NCBI RefSeq assembly: GCF_009740395.1
Contig: NZ_WOXT01000001.1
Span: 1 to 64,000 of the forward strand
Length of the DNA stretch: 64,000 nt
From: Noviluteimonas gilva
GTDB taxonomy: Bacteria; Pseudomonadota; Gammaproteobacteria; Xanthomonadales; Xanthomonadaceae
Reading direction: 5' to 3'
Shown here: piece after piece, positions 50,916-59,830 of the stretch
Numbering within the stretch: position 1 is the stretch's first letter
Layout: the number at the start of each line of letters is the position of its first letter
Position numbers and translations under genes: made by a program
Notes under the pieces: model-generated
What the model was told of the DNA's origin: nothing
What the model saw: only the letters and a program-made list of their open reading frames with translations
The model's database searches: none

Positions 50916-50926
50916 CCCCACCCCAG

Positions 50927-50950
50927 CCCTCCCCTGCTCGCAGGGGAGGG
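50927..50950. terminator. GC-rich hairpin between convergent genes
   Basis: CCCTCCCCTGC (50927-50937) pairs perfectly with GCAGGGGAGGG (50940-50950) around a tiny CTCG-type loop. It lies between the plus-strand membrane gene and the minus-strand fba gene. There is no T-run on either side, so it is probable but not classical. Confidence 0.5.
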
Positions 50951-50960
50951 AGCAGGGCAA

Positions 50961-51974
50961 TTACGCGGCCTTCGACTTCCACTGGCCCAGCGCGGCCAGG
51001 CCGTTGTCGCGGGCGCGGGCGTAGACGGTTTCCTGCGCCTTGCGCACGTTGTTGACGATGTCCTGCGACCAGATCTTCAGCGCGGCCGACTGCATCGCGC
51101 GGCCGTAGGAGAACGACAGCGGCCACGGGTTCGGGCCCATGCGGTTCATCGCGTCGAGGTGCGCGGTGGCGGCTTCGTCGCTCTGGCCACCGGAGAGGAA
51201 CACGATGCCCGGCAGGATCGCCGGCACGGCGGTCTTCAGGCACATCAGGGTGTTCTCGGCGACGTCTTCGACCGTCACGTCTTCACCGCTGTCCTTGCCC
51301 GGCACGATCATCGAGGCCTTGAGGATGGTGCCTTCGAGCATGACGTTCTGGTTGTACAGCGCGTCGAACAGCGAACGCAGCGTGACCTCGGTGACTTCGT
51401 AGCAGGTCTGGATGTCGTGGTCGCCGTCCATGAGGACTTCCGGTTCGACCATCGGCACGATGCCCTGCTCCTGGCACAGCGCGGCGTAACGCGCGAGCGC
51501 ATGGGCGTTGGCTTCGATGCAGGTGCCCGACGGGATGTCGTCGCCGATGTTGATCACCGCGCGCCACTTGGCGAAGCGGGCGCCGAGCTTGTAGTACTCC
51601 TCCAGGCGCGCGCGCAGGCCGTCGAGGCCTTCGGTGACCACCTCCCCTTGGAAGCCGGCGAGCGGGAACGTGCCCTTGTCGACCTTGATGCCCGGGATGA
51701 TCCCGTTGTCCATCATGACCTTGGTGAAGGGCACGCCGGCCTTCGTCGACTGGCGGAGGGTTTCGTCGTACAGGATCGCGCCGGAGATGTAGTCGCCGAG
51801 CTTCGGCGTCGTCAGCAGCATCTCGCGGTAGGCGCGACGGTTTTCCTCGGAGTTCTCGACGCCCACGCCCGCGAAACGCTTGGCGATGGTGGCGTTGGAT
51901 TCGTCGATCGCGATGATGCCCTTGCCTGCGGCGACCATGGCCTGGGCGGTTTCGGCAAGCTGTTCGATGCTCAT
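50961..51974 (-). CDS. fba: class I fructose-bisphosphate aldolase
   Basis: Cleaves fructose 1,6-bisphosphate to triose phosphates via a Schiff base. The start at 51974, after AGGA, gives 337 residues: MSIEQLAETAQAMVAAGKGI, the IDESNATIAKRF motif, KWRAVINIGDD (substrate lysine), VPMVEPEVLMDGDHD, and the Schiff-base lysine K219 in TILKASMIVPG. ILPGIVFLSGGQSDEAA follows. It needs no metal, unlike class II. It belongs to the glycolytic neighbourhood with pyk, pgk and gap. Confidence 0.97.
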   Translation of the reverse strand: MSIEQLAETAQAMVAAGKGIIAIDESNATIAKRFAGVGVENSEENRRAYREMLLTTPKLGDYISGAILYDETLRQSTKAGVPFTKVMMDNGIIPGIKVDKGTFPLAGFQGEVVTEGLDGLRARLEEYYKLGARFAKWRAVINIGDDIPSGTCIEANAHALARYAALCQEQGIVPMVEPEVLMDGDHDIQTCYEVTEVTLRSLFDALYNQNVMLEGTILKASMIVPGKDSGEDVTVEDVAENTLMCLKTAVPAILPGIVFLSGGQSDEAATAHLDAMNRMGPNPWPLSFSYGRAMQSAALKIWSQDIVNNVRKAQETVYARARDNGLAALGQWKSKAA

Positions 51975-52048
51975 TGGCGTCCTGAGGGCGTTGGGGAAAG
52001 GCGGAATTATACCGCCCCTCCCCCGTGACGCCGGTGGGGATGCGCCGG

Positions 52049-52639
52049 TCAGCGGCCCTGGGCGGGGTTGTTCATCATCGAGCGGTTGCCGTCGAGGGCG
52101 CGCTTGTCGCGCTCCATTTCGCGGCGGACCAGATCCTTGCCGGCCTTGTTTTTCACGTCGTTGAGCGTGGCGGCGAGGTCCTCGATGCGGCAGTTGGCGG
52201 CGAGCTGGCTGCCGTCCATCTTGTCCTTGCCGCGGAAGGTCATCGTGGCCACGGTGATCGTGCGCTGCGGCTTTTCGACTTCCGCGCGCGGCGCGAAGGC
52301 CCACTGCGACAACGCACCGGCCGCCGCAGCGGAGAACGGGTCGAAGTAATCCTTCGGCAGGTCGACGCCGCTGGACCAGGACTTGAGCAGCGTGAAGTCG
52401 CCGGTCTTGCCGGTCGGGTCGATCGAATAGCCGATCGCGACGCACACGCTGTCGCCGCGTTCCTTCATGTTTTCGGGATAACCCGGTACGGGAAGCGACT
52501 TCATGCCTTCTGCGAGTTTCCATTCGCCACCGATGCTGCCTTCGTCGGCGATGCGGGGTTTCTTGTCTGCGGCCTGCGCACTCAATGCCAGGCAGCACAA
52601 CGACAACGCGACGAGGGCACTGCGGGTGTTGCGGGACAT
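52049..52639 (-). CDS. periplasmic TonB-C-terminal-like protein, paralogue 1
   Basis: A 196-residue exported protein with signal peptide ALVALSLCCLALSAQA. The domain at about residues 40-130 resembles a TonB/TolA C-terminal fold: SLPVPGYPENMKERGDSVCV, IDPTGKTGDFTLLKSW, and an ALSQWAFAP strand matching 'W.F.P'. Two cysteines (SVCVAIGY and ANCRIEDL) are positioned alike in the neighbour at 52722 and may form a disulfide. No membrane anchor or TonB box is present, so it is not an energy transducer itself. Confidence 0.75.
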   Translation of the reverse strand: MSRNTRSALVALSLCCLALSAQAADKKPRIADEGSIGGEWKLAEGMKSLPVPGYPENMKERGDSVCVAIGYSIDPTGKTGDFTLLKSWSSGVDLPKDYFDPFSAAAAGALSQWAFAPRAEVEKPQRTITVATMTFRGKDKMDGSQLAANCRIEDLAATLNDVKNKAGKDLVRREMERDKRALDGNRSMMNNPAQGR

Positions 52640-52721
52640 GGGCGCTCCTTGAGGGCCTGGCGTGCAGGCGGGATGGGCGGGACGGGTGATCCTAGCGAAG
52701 AACAGGCGCGCGCGAATCTGC

Positions 52722-53312
52722 CTAGGGGTAGGTGCGCGTGCCCGCCACGTCGGTGCCGCGCGCGTCCACGGCGTTCAGGTCGAGGTCGTCGAGCACGTCG
52801 CCTGCCGCGGTGCGGCGATCGCGCGCGGCCTTGAGCTCACGCAGCCGCGCGATGAGATTCGGAACCGCGCATTTCGACCGGTGTTGCGCCGGCTGGCCAC
52901 CGAAAACGAACGTCGCCACCGTGTACACGGGTTTGGCCTGCGCGATCTCCGGCCGCGGCTGGAAGCGCCATTGCTTCAGCGCATCGCCGGCCGATTCGGC
53001 GAACGCCTGCCAGTAGCCGGATTCGGGTTCGGTGTTGCCTGCGCTGGTCCAGCCTTTGAGCAGCGCGAAGTCCGACGTCGTGCCATCGGGCTTGAGCAGG
53101 TAGCCGACACCGATGCACACGGTGTCGTGCCGGCGCGCGAACTGCGGCGGGTATTGCGGCACTGCGAGCGGAACACCCGGCGCCAGCATCCAGCGATCGC
53201 GGATGCCGCCTTCGTTCACGACCGTGATCCCGTCCGCCGCGCTCGCAGAACCCGCGAGGGCCAGCGTCAACGGGGCCGACAACAACAGGACTGCCAACCT
53301 GACTGCGCGCAT
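52722..53312 (-). CDS. periplasmic TonB-C-terminal-like protein, paralogue 2
   Basis: Also 196 residues. ATG 53312 is chosen over the longer frame because GGGAG lies eight bases before it and the signal peptide LAVLLLSAPLTLALAGSASA then sits at the N-terminus. It aligns with the gene at 52049: PLAVPQYPPQFARRHDTVCI, KPDGTTSDFALLKGW, ALKQWRFQP, YTVATFVFGG and SKCAVPNLIARL. The pair is a tandem duplication. The RHDTVCIGVGY/ERGDSVCVAIGY and second cysteine positions are shared. The function is unknown; a role at the envelope is likely from the signal peptide. Confidence 0.75.
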   Translation of the reverse strand: MRAVRLAVLLLSAPLTLALAGSASAADGITVVNEGGIRDRWMLAPGVPLAVPQYPPQFARRHDTVCIGVGYLLKPDGTTSDFALLKGWTSAGNTEPESGYWQAFAESAGDALKQWRFQPRPEIAQAKPVYTVATFVFGGQPAQHRSKCAVPNLIARLRELKAARDRRTAAGDVLDDLDLNAVDARGTDVAGTRTYP

Positions 53313-53409
53313 CGTCGAACTCCCTGCGGAGTCTTCGTGCGCCCGGAATAGCACCGGCCGTTGCGGCCGACAACAACCGCTTGTCGGGAAGCGGCGGGAG
53401 CCGCTTTGC

Positions 53410-54891
53410 TCAGAGGTCGCCGAGCCCTTCCGCGCGCCCTTCCGGGCCCACCTGCAGCAGGCGCAGCGTGTTCGTCGCGCCGTGGTGTTCCATGTGGTCG
53501 CCGCTGGTGAACATGACGCGGTCGCCGACGTCGAGGATCCCCTGCGAATGCAGCATCCGGATCGCTTCGCGTGCGGCGTCGCGCGAGGCCAGGCCCCTGC
53601 TGTCGAATTCGACCGGGAACACGTCGCGCATCATCGCCATCCGCCGGCGCGCGCCGATGTAGCGCGACAGGCCGTAGATCGGCACCGAGGAACGGAAGCG
53701 CGAAAGGAAGCGCGCGGTGCCGCCCGATTCGGTCATCGCGATGATGGCGCGCACGCCGATGTGCTCCGACAGGAACATCGACGCCATCGCGATGGCCTGG
53801 TCGACGCGTTCGAGGTTGCGCGGCGCCTTTTCGAAATCGGTGTCCATTTCGAACTGGCGCTCGGCGCCGAGACAAATGCGCACCATCGCTTCGACCGCCT
53901 TCAAGGGATATGCGCCGGCCGCGGTTTCCTGCGAGAGCATCACCGCGTCGGTGCCGTCGATGACGGCGTTGGCGACGTCGAGCACTTCGGCGCGCGTCGG
54001 GATCGGGCTGTCGACCATCGACTGCAACATCTGCGTCGCGGTGATCACGACCTTGTTGCGCAGCAGCGACTCGCGAATGATCTTCTTCTGCAGGCCCGGC
54101 AATTCGGCGTCGCCGATCTCCACGCCCAGGTCGCCGCGCGCGACCATCACCACGTCGCTCGCGTCGACGATCTCGGCGAGGTTGTCGATGGCTTCGGCGC
54201 GTTCGACTTTCGCGACCAGCGCGGCATCGCTGCCGTGCTTGCGCGCGATGGCGCGCGCTTCTTCCATGTCGCCGGCGTTGCGGCAGAACGAAACGGCGAT
54301 GAAGTCCGCTTCGATCTGCGCGGCGACGCCGATGAGTTCGCGGTCGCGATCGGTCAAAGCGCCGAGCGACAAGCCACCGCCGAGACGGTTGAGCCCCTTT
54401 CGATCGGACAGCGCGCCATCGTTGAGGATCGTGGTGCGGATGCGATCGCCTTCGATGGATTCCACGCGCAGCTGCAGCAGGCCGTCGTCGAGCAGCAGCG
54501 TGTCGCCGGCGTGCACGTCGTGGACCAGGCCGAGATAGCTGATGCCGACTTCGCGCGCGGTGCCCGGCGGTGCGTCGGCGCGTGCGACCAGGTCGAACGG
54601 CTCGCCGGCCTTGAGCTGCACGCGGCCTTCGGCGAAGCGTTCGATGCGCAGCTTCGGGCCCGGCAGGTCGGCGAGGATGCCGACCTCGACGCCCAGGCGT
54701 TTGGCGGCTTCGCGCACGGCCTGCGCGCGGGCCATCTGGCTGGAGGGATCGCCATGCGAGAAGTTCAGGCGGACGACGTCGACGCCGGCCTTCAGCAGCG
54801 CGTCGAGGACGCCCGGCGGGTCGGTCGCGGGGCCGAGGGTGGCGAGGATGCGGGTGCGACGGCGTTGCGTCGGCGGGGTCGTCTGGGTCAT
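53410..54891 (-). CDS. pyk: pyruvate kinase
   Basis: Converts phosphoenolpyruvate and ADP to pyruvate and ATP. 493 residues: RRTRILATLGPATDPPG at the N-terminus, KLRIERFAEGR at the catalytic barrel, the VAKVERAEAIDNLAEIVDAS region with catalytic Lys and metal Glu, and VMVARGDLGVEIG. It also has NKVVITATQMLQSMVDSPIP and the AVMLSQETAAGAYPLKAVEAM motif. The C-terminal regulatory domain ends the protein. It lies between the TonB-like pair and the GNAT gene. Confidence 0.98.
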   Translation of the reverse strand: MTQTTPPTQRRRTRILATLGPATDPPGVLDALLKAGVDVVRLNFSHGDPSSQMARAQAVREAAKRLGVEVGILADLPGPKLRIERFAEGRVQLKAGEPFDLVARADAPPGTAREVGISYLGLVHDVHAGDTLLLDDGLLQLRVESIEGDRIRTTILNDGALSDRKGLNRLGGGLSLGALTDRDRELIGVAAQIEADFIAVSFCRNAGDMEEARAIARKHGSDAALVAKVERAEAIDNLAEIVDASDVVMVARGDLGVEIGDAELPGLQKKIIRESLLRNKVVITATQMLQSMVDSPIPTRAEVLDVANAVIDGTDAVMLSQETAAGAYPLKAVEAMVRICLGAERQFEMDTDFEKAPRNLERVDQAIAMASMFLSEHIGVRAIIAMTESGGTARFLSRFRSSVPIYGLSRYIGARRRMAMMRDVFPVEFDSRGLASRDAAREAIRMLHSQGILDVGDRVMFTSGDHMEHHGATNTLRLLQVGPEGRAEGLGDL

Positions 54892-54945
54892 TAAGCTGTT
54901 CTACCACAGCCTCGCGAACCGGCCATTTCGTTGCATACGTTTTCC

Positions 54946-55440
54946 ATGCCCGGCTTCCCCGTCCTGAAGGGGCGACGCATCCGCCTGCGCGCGCCGGTGG
55001 CCGACGACGTCGCGCCCGTGTTCGCGCTGTTCTCCGATCCCGACACGATGCGCCACTGGCCGCGCGCGCCGATGCGACACACCGACGAAGCGGCCGCCTA
55101 CATCGCCGAATGCGCGGGGCATTTCGAAGGCGGCCGGCGCATCGATTGGATCGTCGCCCTGCCCCATGCCGACACGGCCATCGGCACGTGCACGCTCTAC
55201 GACATCGAAGCCGGGCGCGGCGCGAGCATCGGTTATGCGTTGTTGCCCGCGCATCGCGGGCGCGGGCTTGCGACGGACGCCGTGCTCACCGCGACGGCGT
55301 GGGCGTTCCGCACGCTGGCACTGGAGCGCGTCGAAGCCACGGTCGAACCCGACAACCTGGCCTCGCAACGGTTGCTGGCGCGCGCGGGATTCGCGCGCGC
55401 CGCGATCGACCGCTACTGCCTCGTCGGCGGGTCGCGGTAA
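54946..55440 (+). CDS. GNAT-family N-acetyltransferase (RimJ-like)
   Basis: 164 residues from ATG 54946; a TTG 15 bases earlier is the alternative, and neither has a good ribosome binding site. GRRIRLRAPVADDVAPVFALF opens the RimJ/RimL type of domain. IGTCTLYDIEAGRGASIGYA, HRGRGLATDAVLTATAWAF (coenzyme A loop, R-G-R-G-L-A) and NLASQRLLARAGFARAAIDR follow the family order. It is divergent from pyk and its end overlaps the SEL1 gene by 28 bases. The substrate is unknown. Confidence 0.9.
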   Translation: MPGFPVLKGRRIRLRAPVADDVAPVFALFSDPDTMRHWPRAPMRHTDEAAAYIAECAGHFEGGRRIDWIVALPHADTAIGTCTLYDIEAGRGASIGYALLPAHRGRGLATDAVLTATAWAFRTLALERVEATVEPDNLASQRLLARAGFARAAIDRYCLVGGSR

Positions 55441-57731
55441 GGCTTGCGCGCGGTGTACAGCGCCAGGCGTTCGGCGAAGGTCTTCGCGTCGGTGTCGTAG
55501 GACGTCAGGTCCTTCGCGTTGCGCTTGATCGCGCCGGCGCGGTTCTTCGCCACGCGCTGCAACGCGAGCGACTGCAGCGCCTTCGCCTTGTCGAACTCGT
55601 TGTTCGCGGCCTGGCAGGCGGCCGCGGTGTCGAGCTCGGCGGCATCCAGTTCGTCCGAATCGGTGCCGAGGACCACGAGCGCCTTCAGCCCCGCCGCGGG
55701 ATCGCGTTCGGCATCGATCGGTGACGTGCAGCGCACCCATGCCAGATCGTTGGCCGAGTCGTCGTCGCCGTCGTCCACGCCCTTCTGCCAGACCTCGAAG
55801 GCGAGTTCGCGCGCGTCGGCCGTGCCCTTCGTGAAGTAGAGCCAGTGGCCGTAGGGCTGCGCGATTTCTTCGGGGTCCTTGGCGAGCGCGCGTTCGGCCC
55901 ACTTGGTGCCCGCGCGTTCGTCGACCGATCCGAACTCACCGGTCAGCAAGCCGATCGCCAGGCGCGCCTGCGCCGGAGCTTCGCCCTTGTCGGCGCCATC
56001 TTCGAGCAACTTGCGTGCAGCGGCGACATCCTTCGGGACGCCGCGGCCGGCCAGGCGCATGTTCGCGAGCGACACGCGGGCATCCTTGTTGCCGTCCTGC
56101 ATCAGCAGCCCGTACCACTCCGCCGCCTGCGCGGGCGTGCCATGCACGCCGGGGCGTTCGAATTCGTAGAAGCCCGCGAGCAACTCGAGCGAATCCACGT
56201 CGCCCTCTCCGGCCGCGCCGAGCAACCAACCTTCCGCCGCCGCGTAGTCGTTCTCGTCGAGCGCGCGATACGCCATGTATCGTGCACTGCGCGCATGACC
56301 GGCGAAGGCGGCTTCCACGATCATGCGCTGGCCGCCCACCTTGTCCTTCGGCACGCCGTCGCCGGTCCACAGGTCGTAGCCGACTTCCCACTGCGACTGC
56401 GGATCGCCCGCTTCGGCCGCCTTGCGACGCCACACCTTCGACGCGTCTTTCTGTCCACGCAGCCCTTCGCTGATCGCGAGGATGCGGAAGCCTTCGCCCA
56501 TGCCGTTCTGATCGGGCCGCGACAACATGTCGACCAAGGGCTGCGGCGCGGGCTTGAGCAGTTGCATCGGATCGCGCGCGAAGTGATCGCGGAACAACGA
56601 CATCGCGGCATTGGGATTGCCGGCGGCCTTCGCCGCTTCCACGCCGGCGCGGATGTCGGCGGGCAGCGACTTGCCGTCCTTCACCACGAACCACAGGTCC
56701 GCGTAATCGACGTACGCGAAGTGACGCTCCGAACGCGCGTCGGCCGCGGCGAGCAATTGCTTCGCGGACGCCTCGTCGCGCTTCACGCCCATGCCGTTGG
56801 CGTAGACGAACGCCAGCATCGTCATCGGCGTCACGAACTCTTTTTCGGCATAGGGCAGCAACGCGTCGGCCAGGCCATCGGCGCATTGCTTCGGCGCGCG
56901 ATCGTCGGCGCACGCGATCAACCACGTTTTCAACGACTGGATGCCGCCCGCGGTGGCCGCGGCACGCACGCGGGCCAGCTTGTTTTCGGGCGTGTCCGGG
57001 CCCTTCGCGCCGCGCAGCGCTGCGAGGTCGACGATAGCCGCATCGGCGCCGGGATCGTCCACCAGACCGTCGACGAGCGCGGTCACGGTGGCGGGGTATT
57101 GCATCTCGGGATCGCGCATCAGCCGGCGCGCGACGTCGACGAAATCGAACCGCAGGATCCGTTCGACCTTGCGTTGCGGATCCCAGGCCGCGACGACATA
57201 TGGCAGATAACGTTCCGGCGCGGCCGAGCTGAAGTACGCGTAGCGATATTCCAGGCCCGCGACATCGAGCAGCGCGAGCGCGTCATCGTTGCGCACGACC
57301 GGGATCGGCCGCGCGTGTTCGCTTTCGCTCGCGGTGGCGAGCGCATGTTTGGCGAGTGCGGCGATCGCGCTCAGTTCGCGCTCGGCCGCTGCGTCGTCGT
57401 GCCGCGCTTCGGCGCACAACATCGCGACGCGGTGGAAGTACAGGCTGACCGGCGCGGCTTCCAGCGCCGTGCGCAGGACCGACGCGTTGGCCGTGCACGC
57501 ATCGGCGTCGGCGGTGCCGTCCTGCTTGATCAGGGGATTGACGGCCTCGAACGCGGGATAGACGTTCTTAAAGTCGCCGTGCGCGAGGAACCACGTCCAC
57601 GCACCCGCGGGGTCGGTCACGACGTCGGGTGCGGCCGCGAGTTTCGGTTCGGCGGCGTGCGCGAGCGTGGCGCAGGCGAGCGCGATGCCCGCGACGAGGC
57701 GACGCAGCGTGGTGATTCGGGTGTTCGTCAC
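55413..57731 (-). CDS. exported SEL1-repeat protein, 772 aa
   Basis: The start codon is GTG at 57731, overlapping the DUF3857 stop as GTGA and preceded by GGAGGG. The N-terminus is a signal peptide (LRRLVAGIALACATLAHA). The middle and C-terminus contain Sel1-like helical repeats, for example SQWEVGYDLWTGDGVPKDKV, SLANMRLAGRGVPKDVAAAR and ARLAIGLLTGEFGSVDERAG. The N-terminal 400 residues are helical but not matched to a known domain. Sel1 repeats bind partner proteins. The coupled translation with an exported transglutaminase-like protein suggests a shared envelope function. Confidence 0.85.
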   Translation of the reverse strand: MTNTRITTLRRLVAGIALACATLAHAAEPKLAAAPDVVTDPAGAWTWFLAHGDFKNVYPAFEAVNPLIKQDGTADADACTANASVLRTALEAAPVSLYFHRVAMLCAEARHDDAAAERELSAIAALAKHALATASESEHARPIPVVRNDDALALLDVAGLEYRYAYFSSAAPERYLPYVVAAWDPQRKVERILRFDFVDVARRLMRDPEMQYPATVTALVDGLVDDPGADAAIVDLAALRGAKGPDTPENKLARVRAAATAGGIQSLKTWLIACADDRAPKQCADGLADALLPYAEKEFVTPMTMLAFVYANGMGVKRDEASAKQLLAAADARSERHFAYVDYADLWFVVKDGKSLPADIRAGVEAAKAAGNPNAAMSLFRDHFARDPMQLLKPAPQPLVDMLSRPDQNGMGEGFRILAISEGLRGQKDASKVWRRKAAEAGDPQSQWEVGYDLWTGDGVPKDKVGGQRMIVEAAFAGHARSARYMAYRALDENDYAAAEGWLLGAAGEGDVDSLELLAGFYEFERPGVHGTPAQAAEWYGLLMQDGNKDARVSLANMRLAGRGVPKDVAAARKLLEDGADKGEAPAQARLAIGLLTGEFGSVDERAGTKWAERALAKDPEEIAQPYGHWLYFTKGTADARELAFEVWQKGVDDGDDDSANDLAWVRCTSPIDAERDPAAGLKALVVLGTDSDELDAAELDTAAACQAANNEFDKAKALQSLALQRVAKNRAGAIKRNAKDLTSYDTDAKTFAERLALYTARKPYRDPPTRQ

Positions 57732-59776
57732 TCTGATTTCCCTCCATCCATGACGTTGCGCAACAGGCTCTTCAGCCGTTCGTCGCGTTCCTTCGCCTCC
57801 ACGCGCGAGGGCGGTGCCTGGAAGCGCATGCGCGTTCCGAGGTCTTCGCGCAGCTTGCGCAGTTGCGCCAGGTGTTCGGTCGCGCCGGCCGCGGTGGTTT
57901 CGCGCGACTTGATGCGAAGGTCGTAGACGATCGCGACGTTGTCGTCGGTGACGTCGATGTCGCGCGCGAAGTCGAACGTCGATGCGACGACGTTCTGCTT
58001 GTCCTTGCTCTGCAGGACGCGCCAACCCTTCGGCAGGGCGATGCGGAACTCGTGGCGGTATTCGGCGGGCGTGCCGACGGCGAGCGGACCGCTGCGCGCC
58101 ATCGACGGCGGCAGGCGCGTGATGCCGTCGAGCGAGGAACCGTACAGATCCAGCGCACGCGCCCCGCTGTCGGCAATGAACGGCGACTTGAGCGTGTACG
58201 ACTCGGTGACGACCAGTGCGTTGCGTACGCGATCGTCGCGAACGCTCGGCGGGGACACGACATCGACGTCGCCATAGCGCGCGCGCAACTCATCGGCCGA
58301 TTGGCGCGAGATGTCTTCCACGCGCATCGCGGCGATGCCGTTGCGCGCGATGTCGGCGGCGGGACCTTCGTACGTCGTCTCGATTTCGAGCTTGGCGCCG
58401 CTGTCCGACGGCGTCCACCGTTCGACGGACGCGATGCGCATCTTCGCCGTGCGCGGCGCCGCGATGGCTTCGGGCGCACGCACGCCGGGCGCGACGGGCA
58501 ACGCCATGCCGAGATCGGCGAGGTCGAAGTCGCGCGGGTCGCCGCCCTGTTGGCGCAGGGTCGGGTCGACGTAGACGATGCCGTCGGGCATCGACGCGCG
58601 CACGATCACGTGGTTGAACACCGCGCCGGTCGGCACGAAGTCCATCGAGCGCTTGCCGCGTTCGGTGCTGACCAGCGCCGGCACCGCGTCGATCTTCAAC
58701 TTGCGCAGGATCGTCGAGAGCAGGTAGGCCTTGTCCTTGCAGTCGCCGAAGCGGCGCGTCCAGGTTTCAGACGGCTGCGTCGGACGATGGGAGTTGCTCC
58801 CCATTTCGATGCCGAAGTAACGCACTTCGTCCTGCACGGCACGCAGCGCGGCCTGCAGGCGCGCGCCGGGATCGGGCAACGCGCTCCACTGTGCGATGCG
58901 CGCTTCCAGGTCGGGCGGCAGCGTGTCGACTTGCGGGAACAGCGTGACCGCCCACGTCGCGACGTCGCCCCAGGTGCGCGCCTGCGCGATCTGCAGCGTC
59001 ATGAACGGCTGGTACCACGTCGGGTAGTTTTGTTCGTCGACGATCAGCGGCGCGGCGTGGCGCGCGACCTGCACTTCGATGCCATCGGGCATGCGACGCA
59101 CGGTCGGGGCCGGCGCGCCGTTTTCCAGATGCCATTTCGGATCGGCGTTCGGCGGAAGAAGCACGCGCAAGCGTGCGTCGAGCATCGGCGTCGGGCCGCC
59201 GATCATGCCGTAGTCGAGCGTCTGGCCCGCGAGGATCGGGTTGCTGCCGTAGATCGTGTAGCTCGTGCGTACGACATCGCCGATGCGCACGTCGTCGAGG
59301 ACGAGCAGCGCGGTGACCTGGCCGTCGGCGAGGTCGTTCTCGAATCCCGTTTCGCGGCGCGCGAGCGAGATCTTGTCGGGCACCAGGCGGTCGGTCCAAC
59401 CACCATCGCGCCGCACCTGCACGCGATGCAGGACGAGCCGCTGGTATTCGGGATTGAACTCGATCTGGTAGCGGGCGGCCTGCGCGAGCACGGGCGCACC
59501 GCGCGCTTCGACCGCGATGTCGAAGTACTGCGCGTCCTGCTTGACCGAACGACGGTCGATCTGGCGGTCGATCAGCCAGTTCCGCCACACCTTTTCGTCG
59601 GTGCCCGGCGCGGCCGGATCCCATTGCGCGGGAATCTCCTGCGCCTGCACGAACGTCGGTGCGGGACCGACGAAGAACGTGAAGTCACCGCGCTTGTGTT
59701 CCGTCTCCGCCGACCGGCACACCCCCGACATCATCAACGCCACGCACACCACGACGCCCACGCAAAAGCGCTTCAT
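57728..59776 (-). CDS. exported DUF3857/transglutaminase-like protein
   Basis: 682 residues with signal peptide FCVGVVVCVALMMSGVCRS. DUF3857 occupies about residues 50-210 (YQIEFNPEYQRLVLHRVQV, GDVVRTSYTIYGSNP). The transglutaminase-like core at about 250-420 has a full papain-like triad: Cys346 in RRFGDCKDKAYLL, His in AVFNHVIVRA and Asp in VYVDPTLRQ. The C-terminal third is a beta-rich domain. Catalysis is therefore plausible, as peptide transfer or hydrolysis in the periplasm. It is coupled to the SEL1 gene by a 4-base overlap and lies 54 bases past pgk. Confidence 0.92.
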   Translation of the reverse strand: MKRFCVGVVVCVALMMSGVCRSAETEHKRGDFTFFVGPAPTFVQAQEIPAQWDPAAPGTDEKVWRNWLIDRQIDRRSVKQDAQYFDIAVEARGAPVLAQAARYQIEFNPEYQRLVLHRVQVRRDGGWTDRLVPDKISLARRETGFENDLADGQVTALLVLDDVRIGDVVRTSYTIYGSNPILAGQTLDYGMIGGPTPMLDARLRVLLPPNADPKWHLENGAPAPTVRRMPDGIEVQVARHAAPLIVDEQNYPTWYQPFMTLQIAQARTWGDVATWAVTLFPQVDTLPPDLEARIAQWSALPDPGARLQAALRAVQDEVRYFGIEMGSNSHRPTQPSETWTRRFGDCKDKAYLLSTILRKLKIDAVPALVSTERGKRSMDFVPTGAVFNHVIVRASMPDGIVYVDPTLRQQGGDPRDFDLADLGMALPVAPGVRAPEAIAAPRTAKMRIASVERWTPSDSGAKLEIETTYEGPAADIARNGIAAMRVEDISRQSADELRARYGDVDVVSPPSVRDDRVRNALVVTESYTLKSPFIADSGARALDLYGSSLDGITRLPPSMARSGPLAVGTPAEYRHEFRIALPKGWRVLQSKDKQNVVASTFDFARDIDVTDDNVAIVYDLRIKSRETTAAGATEHLAQLRKLREDLGTRMRFQAPPSRVEAKERDERLKSLLRNVMDGGKSE

Positions 59777-59830
59777 GCCGATCCTTCCCCCGAAGTCCCC
59801 GGGGTCAGGCTACACCAACAAACGTTGTTG

